DNA of 64,000 nt from NCBI GenBank assembly GCA_029990175.1, contig JARKIP010000488.1, positions 38,388 to 102,387 of the forward strand. The letters are read 5' to 3'. The stretch comes from Petunia secreta. Taxonomy: Eukaryota > Streptophyta > Magnoliopsida > Solanales > Solanaceae. Position numbers and translations under genes: made by a program. Shown here one piece after another: positions 1 to 11,288 of this stretch; position 1 is the stretch's first letter, and every line of letters starts with the position of its first letter. The notes below the pieces were generated by a model. That model searched no databases. It worked only from the letters and a program-made list of their open reading frames with translations, and had not been told where the DNA came from.

Positions 1-404
1 TGATGTGGAGATGGACTCACTAATAATTGTAGATATGCTGATGAAGAGATCCTCCAAGAATTACAAGCTCAGGATGGAAATCAAAGAAACCTTGACCTGG
101 ATTGAGATGGGTAATGTTTGTGTCAAGCACTGTCTAAGAGAGGCTAACCAGGTAGCTGACTCTCTTGCAAAACTGGCTGCTACTCTCTCCGAAGGAATTA
201 TCTATCAATCCTATGCTCAATTACCTGGTGTTTCTAAAAGAACTTTTCAATTAGATAAGTGTAAAATGCCTAGCATTAGGATTAGATATGACAAAGCCAA
301 CTTCTTTATAAGTTAACTGTAGGTATATAGAAAGGACTTGTAACTATTTTGTCTTTGTCCCTTCCAATTTTTTTGTGGTTGCCTCTGGCAATCAGTGTTG
401 TTGT
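1..404 (+). mobile_element. LINE 3' fragment, RNase H domain (left part)
   Basis: An open frame from the window edge to a stop at 314-316 encodes the C-terminal RNase H-like (RVT_3) part of a plant LINE-type reverse transcriptase protein; the motif HCLREANQVADSLAKLA is characteristic. The 5' part of the element lies outside the window. Positions 317-404 are its 3' UTR, which resumes at 29,887 after the copia-1 insertion and ends in poly(A) at 29,969-29,989. It could instead be an orphan RNase H-like gene, but the poly(A) tail after a short UTR favours a LINE. Confidence 0.7.
400..404. repeat. Target site duplication GTTGT, left copy (copia-1)
   Basis: GTTGT directly precedes the copia-1 5' LTR and is repeated exactly at 29,882-29,886 after the 3' LTR. 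A 5-bp duplication is what a Ty1/copia integrase makes, so 405-29,881 is one insertion unit. Confidence 0.9.
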
Positions 405-1476
405 TGTTGGGTTTAATGGAAGAATGTGAATGGGAAATGGGTGAAAAAGGTGAAAAGGTTCCCTTTTGTAGGGAAATGCACTTTCTCCCACATTGGTAGA
501 GGAAAAGGATTTTATTGGGTTTAAATAGATATTTACTTCTCTTAGCTCTTAAAAAGGGTTGAGAAGAAGGGAAGCCTCGCGCCGTCATCGTCGCTCGTCT
601 CGGCTTCGGCTTTGGCTTCGGATTCGGATTCGGTCAATTGATATGATTGATTGACTTAACTTTTTGAACCAACAAAACTAAAATATTAATTAATTAATAT
701 TAATTAATTAATATTTTATCCGTTTGTGTAACGGGCAGCTGAAGTGAGTCAGCAACGGGCAGCTGAAGTGAGTTCAGTACCCGGGCAGCTGAAGCAACAT
801 CAGCAGATTAGTTCCTCCACGTATTCCCTCCACGTCTTCTCATTAATGTCGGTCATTAGTGGTAGATTAATTCCTCCACATTAAAGTCAGTCATTAGTGG
901 TAGGTTAATTGCTCCACATTGAAGTCAGTCATTAGTGGACAATTAAACTCTCCCACGTTTGCTCATTAATCACCAGGTGTGTCTCTTCACCGCCCTTGGA
1001 TGTCTATATAAACTGGTCATTTGTCAGTCTTTGATTACGATAGACAGACGACAGAAAACATAGATAGACAACATAGACTGAAACTCTGAGAAGAGAGACT
1101 CAACCTCGGACAGAGGCATAGACTCAAACTCGGACAGATAGTCAGTACCTCGGGCAGAAGATAGAAACACTCGGGCAGAGAAAATCACTGACAGAAAACA
1201 TATCTCACTGCATCCCCTCCCTTTCTGCATATTCAGTGAGTCGTGTGGTTTGCTCCGTTCTTTGTGTTCGCCGTGTTCTAACCGTTTGAAGTGCCGCTAC
1301 GGTAGAACTGTTATCCCGTTCCATCCTGGGAGAAATTAACCTGTGAACCTTGGGCATCGTGAGGGGGTTAGATTTCTTAAGGAGACACAAGTAACTTGTG
1401 GGCTCGGTCCTATACTAACAGATTATTTATTGCAGGTTTTATATCTCCTAATTTTATTTGAGTGCAGGAACCAACA
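405..1476 (+). repeat. Copia-1 5' LTR
   Basis: It begins TGTTGGGTTTAATGG and ends GAACCAACA, and is about 98 percent alike by eye to 28,804-29,881. U3 contains three GGGCAGCTGAAG boxes (733, 757, 783) and three 38-bp repeats starting GTCATTAGTGG (852, 890, 928), which look like promoter-proximal enhancer repeats. A GGCTTC-type microsatellite lies near 600-640. A TATA box is at 1,004-1,012. Confidence 0.9.
1004..1012 (+). promoter_or_regulatory. TATA box of the copia-1 LTR
   Basis: CTATATAAA lies about 600 bp into the LTR and is conserved at 29,404-29,412 in the 3' LTR and at 32,357-32,365 in copia-2. It predicts a transcript start near 1,035 and so defines the U3/R boundary. Confidence 0.6.
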
Positions 1477-1492
1477 AGCTTAAGAAATCTAA
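1368..1492 (+). promoter_or_regulatory. LTR-to-PBS self-complementary sequence
   Basis: The 14-mer TTAGATTTCTTAAG inside the LTR (1,368-1,381) is exactly complementary to CTTAAGAAATCTAA at 1,479-1,492, which starts 2 nt after the LTR end, where a primer binding site belongs. That site does not begin with TGG and does not resemble the usual initiator-Met tRNA site (TGGTATCAGAGC). Copia-2 keeps a 13-bp version (32,818-32,830 with 32,934-32,946). Either the element primes on its own RNA, or the stem is structural and the true primer is an unrecognised tRNA fragment. Confidence 0.5.
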
Positions 1493-1539
1493 TGATATTT
1501 ATTATCTGCGCTTAAATAAATATTGTTTAAGGAGACTGG

Positions 1540-1805
1540 TTAAGGGGACTACAACCTTTGTGGTTTCTCTGCTCCTATACTGTATATAAATCTGCTCGGG
1601 GAGACTAAAACCTTTATGGTTTTCTGCTCCTATACTGTATATTAATCTGCTCGGGGAGACTAAAACCTTTGTGGTTTTCTACTCCTGTACTGCATATTAC
1701 TCTGCTCGCGGGGACTAAAACCTTTGTGGTTTTTCTACTCCTAATTACTGTGAAATAATCTGTTTGTGGAGACTAAAAGCCTTCGTGGTTTTTTCTACTC
1801 CAATT
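1540..1805 (+). repeat. Five ~56-bp tandem repeats in the copia-1 leader
   Basis: Units with the core GACTAAAACC start at 1,547, 1,603, 1,658, 1,713 and 1,771 (spacing 56, 55, 55, 58). Each can fold as a short hairpin, AAAACC-loop-GGTTTT, in the untranslated leader RNA. Copia-2 has three such units before its gag. The rest of the leader (1,477-1,539 and 1,806-1,853) shows nothing else except a TTTTGCAG just before the gag ATG that resembles a splice acceptor. Confidence 0.75.
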
Positions 1806-1853
1806 GTTCAAACAGTTTATTGATATTGTTTCTGCTCATGTCATTTTGCAGAG

Positions 1854-3341
1854 ATGACAAACGGAGTGGATACAACTATCCCTGTTAGGAGTGCTAATGC
1901 TACCACAGTTTCTGGTGCTGCTGGGCCTAGCCGTGCTGCTGCAATGGTTATGCCACCTGCAGAAAAGCCAGGGAAGTTTTCTGGTGTGGACTTTAAGAGA
2001 TGGCAGCAAAAGATATTCTTTTATCTGACCACCTTAAGCCTGCAAAGGTTTATTAAGGAGGATGCTCCAGTCTTGACTGATGAAACACCTGAAAACGAAC
2101 GCTTCCTCGTGATTGAGGCTTGGACTCATTCTGACTTCCTATGCAAGAATTATGTTCTAAGTGGCTTGGAAGATGACTTGTACAACGTTTATAGTAACGT
2201 TGAAACGTCTAAGAAACTGTGGAATGCGTTGGAAAAGAAGTATAAGACTGAAGATGCTGGACTGAAGAAATTTGTGGTTGCCAAATTTCTGAATTATAAA
2301 ATGGTGGATAACAAATCTGTTGTGTCCCAAGTCCAAGAACTTCAAGTCATTATACATGATCTCCTTGCGGAAGGTTTGATCCTGATTAATACTTATGTTG
2401 AAAGTATTAATTATATTGTTGCTAACAAACTTTATTTTGAAGGTTTGGAGATCAACGAGGCGTTTCAAGTTGCAGCCATGATTGAAAAGTTACCTCCTTT
2501 GTGGAAGGACTTTAAAAGTTACTTGAAACATAAGCGCAAGGAGATGACCCTTGAAGATTTGATTGTTCGCTTAAGGATTGAAGAGGACAACAAATCAGCT
2601 GAGAAGAAGGCTCGTGGAAATGCGACAATAGCGGGAGCAAATATTGTTGAGCATAATCCAAATAAGAGGAAGAAGCCTTCTGGAGGGAAGACCAACCCTA
2701 CCAAGAAAAAGTTCAAGGGAAATTGCTACAATTGTGGCAAGAGTGGACATAAGTCCGTAGACTGTCGTACTGCAAAGAAGGACAGGAAAAAGGAAAAAGG
2801 TCAAGCAAACATGGTTGAAGACAATAAATTGTCTCAAGGAGTGCAAGACATTGATCTGTGCGCTATGATTTCTGAATGCAACTTAGTTGGAAATCCAAGA
2901 GAGTGGTGGATTGATTCAGGAGCCACCCGCCATGTTTGTGCTATGAAGGAAGCCTTTGCTTCATATGCTCCCGATGGACCTGATGAGGCGCTCTCTATGG
3001 GAAATTCTGCAATGGCCAGAATTGAGGGATATGGAAAGTTATTCCTCAAACTGACGTCTGGCAAGGTTGTGACTCTGACCAATGTTCTTCACGTTCCTGA
3101 AATAAGGAAGAACTTGGTGTCAACTGCACTTCTCGTTAAAAACAGGTTTAAGTGTGTGTTTGTCTCTAACAAAGTTGTAATAACTAAGAATGAGTTGTAT
3201 GTAGGAAAAAGTTACCTGACTGAGGGCCTTTTCAAACTCAATGTAATGGTGGTTGACACTATGAATAAAACTGCAGCTTCTTGTTATTTACTTGAGTCAA
3301 ATAATTTATGGCATTCTCGTTTGGGGACATGTCAATTATAA
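1854..3341 (+). pseudogene. Copia-1 gag and protease part
   Basis: The frame opens with ATG at 1,854 (MTNGVDTT). It encodes the copia Gag (capsid/nucleocapsid) with a CCHC knuckle (CYNCGKSGHKSVDC), the aspartic protease active site (WWIDSGATRHVCA), and the start of the GAG-pre-integrase domain (LWHSRLG). Relative to copia-2 there is one extra G in the run at 3,323-3,326, which throws the frame out at LWHSRLG and ends it at 3,341. In the intact family this frame continues into integrase and RT as one polyprotein. A 69-nt intron-like insert (2,374-2,442) lies in frame. Confidence 0.85.
2374..2442 (+). other. In-frame 69-nt intron-like insert in copia gag
   Basis: The segment begins GTTTG, ends TTTTGAAG and contains GCTAAC (branch-point-like) about 20 nt from its 3' end followed by a T-rich stretch. 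It is 23 codons with no stop. Without it the protein reads LLAEG directly into INEAFQVAA, which is how Gag of this family usually reads from my knowledge of the family. It is flanked by a 9-bp direct repeat GAAGGTTTG, so it could also be a tiny insertion with a target duplication. Copia-2 has the same insert at 33,705-33,773. Confidence 0.45.
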
Positions 3342-5863
3342 AACCTCGCGGAAAATGATCAATTTGGATGTATTGCCTAAATTTGATTGCGAGAAGTCAA
3401 AATGTCAAATATGTGTTGAGTCTAAATATACGAAACACCCTTACAAGTCAATTGAAAGGGATTCGGAACCATTAGACTTAATTCATACGGACATTTGTGA
3501 CATGAAGTCAATACCATCTCGCGGTGGAAAGAAGTATTTCATAACTTTTATTGACTATAGGACTCGTTACTACTATGTTTATTTACTTAGTAGTAAAGAT
3601 GAGGCAATTGACGCATTCAAGCAATACAAAAATGAAGTTGAAACGCAACTTACCAAAAAGATCAAAATGATAAGAAGTGATAGGGGTGGAGAATATGAAT
3701 CTCCTTTTGAACAAGTGTGTTTGGAATATGGCATTATTCATCAAACAATTGCCCCCTACACGCCTCAATCTAATGGGATTGCGGAAAGGAAAAATCGAAC
3801 CTTAAAGGAGATGATGAATTCCTTGTTGATGAGTTCGGGTCTACCCCAGAACTTGTGGGGGGAAGCCTTATTCACGACTAATCAAATACTCAATCGTGTT
3901 CCCCATAGCAAAACACTGTCCATTCCATATGAAAAGTGGAAAGGAAGGAAGCCCAACTTGAATTACTTCAAAGTGTGGGGGTGTTTGGCTAAAGTGCAAG
4001 TCCCAAAACCCAAAAGGGTTAAGATTGGACCGAAAACAATTGATTGTGTTTTCATTGGGTATGCTAGAAACAGTAAAACATATCGGTTTCTGGTTCATAA
4101 ATCAGAAAATCCCGACATTCATGTTAATACGGTGATGGAATCAGATAATGCTGAATTCTTTGAAACCATATATCCGTATAAGAAGGAATGCAAGTCAGTT
4201 GGTGAAAGATCCATACGACCTCGGGAAGGAAAGTCACTAAATGAGGAAGGACCAAGACGAAGCAAGCGTCAAAGAACTTCTACTTCATTTGGAGATGACT
4301 TTGTCACTTTTCTTTTGGAAAGTGAGCCTCGAACGTTTAAAGAAGCAATGTCCTCTTCAGACTCTCCATTTTGGAAAGAGACAGTCAATAGTGAAATTGA
4401 ATCTATTTTGAGCAACCATACTTGGGAGTTGGTTGATCTTCCTCCTGGAAACAAACCATTAGGTTCTAAGTGGATTTTCAAAAGGAAAATCAAAGCTGAT
4501 GGCACTATTGACAAGTACAAGGCAAGGCTTGTTGTTAAAGGATATAGACAACAAGAAGGTCTTGACTATTTTGACACATACTCGCCGGTAACCAGAATAA
4601 CATCCATATGGATGTTAATAGCGTTAGCTGCTGTGTATGGTCTAGAAATCCATCAGATGGACGTTAAGACAGCGTTCTTAAACGGGGATTTAGAGGAAGA
4701 GATTTACATGGAACAACCTGAAGGGTTCGTGGTTCCAGGTAAAGATAAGATGGTGTGTAAACTTGTTAAGTCGCTTTATGGACTAAAACAAGCACCTAAA
4801 CAATGGCATGCGAAATTTGATCATACAATGTTGTCAAATGGCTTTAAAATTAACGAGTGTGACATATGTGTCTACATTAAGAACACTCCTAATTTTGTAG
4901 CCATTTATTGCTTATATGTGGACGACATGTTGATAATGAGCAATGACATTGCCAATATCAATGCTACGAAACGCATGTTGACTAGCAAATTTGATATAAA
5001 AGACTTAGGAGTTGCGGACTTAATTCTGGGTGTTAAGATCCATAGAACTCCTCAAGGTCTGGCGTTGTCTCAAACTCACTACATCAATAGTGTTCTTGAA
5101 AAATTTAAATATTTGGATTTTAAAGTTTCAATGACTCCTATTGATGTAAACCTTGCTCTTAAGAAGAACAAAGGTGAAAGCACGTCGCAACGGGATTATG
5201 CACGTGTTTTGGGAAGTTTGATGTACATCATGAATTGTACTCGACCAGATATAGCTTGTGCTATAAGTAAACTAAGTCGATACACGAGTAATCCCAATCA
5301 GACCCATTGGATGGCAATGTAACGTGTTTTGGGGTATTTAAAATACACTCAAGACATTGCATTGCATTATAACCAGTATCCTGCAGTCATTGAAGGATAT
5401 TGTGATGGCAATTGGATCACCGGCACAACTGATTCTAAGTCCACAAGTGGATATATTTTTGCACTTGGTGGAGGAGCGGTGTCTTGGAAATCGTCCAAGC
5501 AAACGTGTATTGCCCGCTCTACTATGGAAGCTGAATTCATAGCCTTAGATAAAGCTGGTGAGGAAGCTTAATGGCTTCGGAACTTTTTAGAAGACATTCC
5601 GTTCTGGCCTAAGCCGTTGACACCAATTTGTATACATTGTGACAGTCAATCTGCTATAGGAAGAGCGAGGAATGTCATGTATAATGGTAAGAATCATCAC
5701 ATACGACGAAGACATAAAACCGTTAGGGACCTACTCTCTAGAGGAATTATCACCATTGATTACGTGAAATCAAGGGATAATGTGGCGGATCCGCTTACAA
5801 AAGTCCTAGCTAGAGAGGCGGTTGAATGTTTATCGAAGGGAATAGGACTATGGCCAAGGACAA
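3342..5863 (+). pseudogene. Copia-1 integrase, reverse transcriptase and RNase H remains
   Basis: Out of frame with gag, this region carries the copia integrase core (HTDICD, RSDRGGEY, NGIAERKNRT), the RT (DVKTAFLNGDLEEEIYMEQP and YVDDMLI) and RNase H ([18 protein letters not shown]). Two nonsense codons, TAA at 5,320-5,322 (Lys in copia-2) and TAA at 5,569-5,571 (Glu in copia-2), split RT from RNase H and then RNase H itself. The Ogre-like element entered a few codons before the expected stop, so the copia C-terminus continues at 28,221. No functional product is expected. Confidence 0.88.
5859..5863. repeat. Target site duplication GACAA, left copy (Ogre-like element)
   Basis: GACAA directly precedes the left LTR and recurs at 28,216-28,220. 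Copia-2 has a single GACAAGTCATC at the matching place, confirming that the duplication came with the insertion. Confidence 0.93.
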
Positions 5864-8800
5864 TGTTGAACCCCCAAAAATTACCCTTTCTTTAGAAAAG
5901 GATAGGTTTCGGAATATTTCAACAAAGTGGGATTCCAAGGGTTTCTTTGGAGTCGCCACCTAATTTAAGGATTATTAGGAACCTAAGTTAACTAAGGAGT
6001 GCAATTTAACCTTTATTTAAAAGAAATTAAATTAAATTCAGAGATTCTTAGGTAAGTGGTTCTGTTAAATTCGAAAGAAGGTCCTTATTACGGGAGCACT
6101 TTCGAAAATCCGCCAAAGGCGGTTAATCCGGCGATTTTCACGAATTTTACTTGAAATTTAGTTTGGGACAAATTTTAAATAAAATAAATAGGTAATAAAT
6201 AATACAGAGAAGATAAAATTGATTATGACAATATTTGAACAAAATTTAAGATTAATTACATGAATAATGAGATAAGGGTTAATTGATTGACTAAATAAAT
6301 AAGTGCTAATTAAAATTAAATAAATAAATTTAACAAATGATTGAATAAGAATAATAATTGATTGATTAATTAATTAGATAAATAAATAGATAGATAAATG
6401 ACTTAAGTAAATAAATAAATATTTATATGATTTCAATTAGATGAGGGATAAGCGATAATAATTTGACTAGTTAAATATAATTTGATCAAGCAAATAAATG
6501 GTTAATTAGAATTAATTAATTAAATAAATAAAATAAAATAAATAAATGAAATAATAAATAAATACCACTTAAATAACTTTGTAGATAAATGAATAAATAA
6601 GTAAATAAATAATTATCATTGATTAGGTAGATAAATGATTAATTAAAATTAAACAGGTAAATTGATAATAAATGCCACTTAATTAATTTAATTAATGAAT
6701 AAATAAATGAATTAATAAATGGATAAATAATTGACTAAATATAAATAATGAATAAATAGGTACAATTTTAATTTTATTTCTTTTGCACTCGATAATTAAC
6801 TAAAGGTTTCTACTATCTTAAATTAATTGGCGAGTCCCAAAGAGACGGGATATGCAATTTATAACAATCTTAGGCAAACAATAAGATAACAATTCAATTA
6901 AAGCGACTAATCTACCAGGCTTCTAATCATACAAAGTCCTAAAACATGCTTTCTAAAAGGGGACGGGAGAGAAGGAGTTTCAGAAAATAGAACCCGGGAT
7001 AGCGAACTTAAGTCGAGCCCTGTATTTCACAAGGCTTTTCATTTATTCATTTCTTTTTGTTTTACATTTTCGGGGATATCAAGTCCCGAAAATGCGGAGC
7101 GATTCAAGTAACCTCCAAATGCAAGCCGTTCCCATTTGTGAGTTTTTTAACTCAAACTCGTCCCCAGTGAGTATTATGCAAAGAAAGAGGAGATAAGAAT
7201 TAGACAATATCCATTTGGAGCAGGCAAAAAGAAAAGAAAAATAATTCATAAACAAGCAACCTAGACAAAACAATAACTAATTACGATAACTAAACCAAAA
7301 GGAATAACCTCAACAACTTATGCATGAATAAAGAAACTATGGCATAATTTCATATGGGACAGGGACCATAAAGTTTGATATATTTAAGCTAAGCTAACTA
7401 TCATTGCTAAATAAGGTACTTATAATTATTTCCTAAGAACAGACTTTCCAAAATCATAAAAGAAGCAGAGAATCGTTAAAGAGAGGAATTATTATCTCCA
7501 TGAGGAGAAGATATGATGACTTAATACGATTCAAGACTAAGACCATTTAGTTAAGAACTCAATTAGTAAAAGAAGTAAATAGTTTTTACTTCAGACTGAA
7601 GCTTAATTTAGAAAAACTTCCAAGAATTCAGAATCAAATAGCCGAAAAAAAAGACCATTCCTCTAACTACAAAAGAAGTAACTAAATATGTGATTATGTC
7701 TCCATAGTAATCTAACTTACCAAAACCAAGTATGAGAATCTTTAAGTGCTGCTTATTTCTTAACAAGAACTTAGCTCATTTTTACTTGATAGAAGAAAAC
7801 CCCATAAATAATAAGATTGAATGCATAATATTAAAGAAAACACACTCAAGGGAACAAAAAGAGATAGCAGGTGCAAACATTTTGCGATTTCAGAACCTAA
7901 CGACACCTAATCTATGGCAGATTACACACCAGAAAATTTCATTTTGTGATCATTCTACGAAAATACAAGTCCAAGAGCAGGTTCCAAGTTTCACACGAAA
8001 ATGAAATGACTTTATTATATTTAGGGATAAAATTTGAACTTCTCATTATTAAAAAAAAACAACTTTGTAATGAGACTTGACTTAATCAATCAGCTACTAG
8101 CAAAATGGGCACATACATAATCTAACTAAACGAATCTCTCACAACATAGACATGTTTTTAGAGGAAAACTGAAAAAAGTACTTTAATGCAATCATGAACA
8201 AAAGTAAGCACTTGATATGAATCGAACTTATCCGAAAAACTAAATGAATACACTTAGCCCACAGTTAAATGGCACCAGACATGCTTATATATCAGCTGAA
8301 CTTTCACTACTGCTCTGACTATTTAAGCCTGACTGAAACAACATTATACCCTCAATATTCAAATTCAGATCCTGGGAATTAAAACAAGCAGAAACCAAAA
8401 GAGAATGACATGGCTCGCAGCCTAATTAGGCCCTAAAATACTGCAGCAACACAGCTTTCCCCACTGCCCGGATCTGAATTGGCCAGCTACAATTCATGCT
8501 AACCAAAGACCTCTACATACCCTTGTTCTAACTCATCAGAACTCCTGCAAATTGCTAGAACAATCCTTATCCAACAACAAGCCACCTGAACACTCATGCA
8601 TACACTAGGAATCCTCTACAACACCTACAAGAAACAGCTAACACCTGCAGCATAATAACTACTCGCATACTCCCTGAACCAGGATACTCTGCACCTTCTA
8701 GCAAACAAACGGAAACAACTCCTATGCTCAGCTCACACATACACTTCGACAACCTCAAACTAAACTCAAACCTTCCCTCTATTTATCAGGACACTGCTGC

Positions 8801-10542
8801 TACTGACTGCAAACTAAAACACACAGAACATGAAGGACCTGCATCTCTGCACCATCACAGCCCCAAAACACTCATCTACTACTATGACCAAGACCCCCTA
8901 AACTCCATCTGGACCATCTCTTAAAAAACAACAACCCTCTAATCATCCTGCAAGCTAATAGAACTTGAACAACTTTTCAAACTACCTGCAGCTCAACAAA
9001 TTCACTCTCTGAACCAATAACAAACCCCTGCTACACCCTTAAAAACCCACTACCCTAAGCAGCCTGAAACAAGCTCAAACCAAACACCAAGAAGACAAGG
9101 AAACAGAGCACCCCCCCCCCTCCATTTTAAGCATTTTACTGACTCTGCATATACACACGACAGAGCCTGAATACCACAACTATAAACAGCCACCACATCC
9201 TCCAAACCAACTCTAAACAGCTCCTAGACTCCTTTGGAAATCCCTGCCTCATACACTCCAATACTATAGAACTCATTTTGTAAAAAACTTGCACTCATGT
9301 TTTAATAAGAGAAACTTTATTTAGGTTTTAAGAGAAATCGTTCCGCTAGTCGCATACTAACAGTGCACACTAGTGAGAGTTACTTTTCTAATGGAAAGAA
9401 AATAACCTCATACAGGCTAGCTAATCCAGTGAAATAGGAAAGACATATCATAGAATTCTCATTTTTTCTTACGGCTAAACAGTAATAAAAACATTATTAA
9501 ACATTGCATATTACATGTCGATCATAAGCAGTAAAAAAAAACAAACAAAATGCAAGAGGATGAGGGTATTACCGTTTTTCGAGCAGCGGACAAGGGCGTC
9601 GATCCGAAGAATGTGAATCAACACAAAAGCGACTCGAGCGAGGTCGTCGACTCGAACAAGGTCGACGACTAGAAAGGAGAAATGACGACACAAACTGAAA
9701 GCGACGTTCGACTCCGAAAACAGAAACTAAAAACACAATCAGTATCTTTTTCAACTAAGAAAAATCTGAAAGTATATATAAATGCTGCCGTTTTTTCTAT
9801 GTGTTCAAATCCGAACCCCCTTTAAAATGAAAAATAAGGGATTATATACCTGAATAGGCTAGGGTTTAAGGCCTTTTGAATTTCCCTCACGATCCTTACT
9901 CGATTTTTACCTTTCCTTTTGAAATCAGGGTCAAAAAAGTCTAATCCTTTCGGATCGTACCCCTTTCACTCTGATTTCAAGGGAAATACGAGCGTTGTGA
10001 CCTCTTTACGGCTTGGATCGATTCGCGTTCAAAATGGACGATTTAGATTGCTTTGAGTTCTTGTACTAGAGAGAGGAAAAAGAGAGTGGGGGGGACCATG
10101 GTACGGAGGCTTTTGGACTGATTCATGGAGTGAATGGAAATCGATCGCGGGTCGAGATTGAGAGAAAACGGGTCGCGGGGTTGGGGAATCGGGTTAAGCT
10201 GAGGAACTGATTTAGGGAAATGAGATGCGCGTGTTTGTTTTTTTTAAAAGGGGTTTGCAAGGGTGGGTCGTATATGAGGCTGTGTTTTGCGATTTTAGCC
10301 TTCTTTTATGATAAATTAAAAAAAACGGAGGGTTGCGCGGGGTAGGGTAGAATTTAGGATATGCTTTGTAATTTTAACCTTCTTTTGAAAATGATTAATT
10401 TACTTTAATTAAATTTAATTAATTAACTCAATTCAAATAATTTTAATTATCTAAACCTCATTTTAATTTTATTTTCATATTTGATTCTCATTTAAATAAT
10501 TTAGCTGCTAATTAAATCTCGGGACGAAATTGGGTGTCAACA
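5864..10542 (-). repeat. Ogre-like element, 3' LTR (left end, 4,679 bp)
   Basis: On the plus strand it begins TGTTGAACCCCC and ends GGGTGTCAACA. It matches 23,533-28,215, and the 4-bp length difference is explained by the poly-C run near 9,111. Roughly 6,170-6,770 is AT-rich with many TAAATAAATAAA-type tetranucleotide runs. Short open frames within the LTR occur identically in both copies, have low complexity, and are not regarded as genes. Confidence 0.93.
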
Positions 10543-10556
10543 GCTGCCCCTCTTTA
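10543..10556 (-). promoter_or_regulatory. Polypurine tract of the Ogre-like element
   Basis: Read on the minus strand, GTAAAGAGGGGCAGC abuts the 3' LTR start TGTTGACACCC. A purine-rich stretch exactly at this junction is the expected plus-strand primer site. Confidence 0.7.
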
Positions 10557-11288
10557 CCCGGAAAATGATGAAAGAGTTTTTAGGGTAAAGAAGTTGACGA
10601 GAAACCAATTTTGTCCTGATAAAACCAAGACTTTTGATTCCACGGACCAAAAGGCGAGACTTATGGACATGGCCGAACTCCGGTTCCTGAGTTGCCTACA
10701 TATCTCGGGCTGAAAGAGAATCAGGCCATATGTAGTTCGACAACACTTAGATAAGAAGATTCGCACGATTGATAGAAAGAGGCGCACGAATAGGAAAGAT
10801 TTCAAACTGACGCCTAATCTGAAATGAAAGATTAGGTAAAACTTGTTTGTTCGAGTGCGATTCTTCAGATCCTCGTTGACGAGTCTAGCTCATATCAACG
10901 ATTGCCCCAGTTCACTGCTAAGAAAAAGTTCCACGTTGTGCTCCAAATGCTACTGCGGTATTGCCAAAATTCTGTAAAGACTTAACAAGCGGTAAGCGAG
11001 CAACTGCCAATAAACTATAATAATATTTGGAATAAGAAATAAATAAAAGTATAATATAAAATTGTAAATGCTGGTCGTGATGCTCAATAAGTTCTTCTCT
11101 CGATCAACTGACGAGATGCTCCGCCCGGAGAACCTTTAGGCTGATCATTATTCTGAAACAGTAAAGTAAGACAATAAGTAAAGCGAAAATGAATGGTAAA
11201 AATGTAAGGCTTTCATAAGATAAGTTTGACTAACAAGACATAATGTCTCAAGCCGAATCATGTATTTCAAATACAATATGTCGATGTT

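Noticed and set aside
7079..9754. Short open frames in the Ogre LTR (also at 24,748-27,427)
   Set aside because: Identical in both LTRs because the LTRs are identical; low complexity, no domains.
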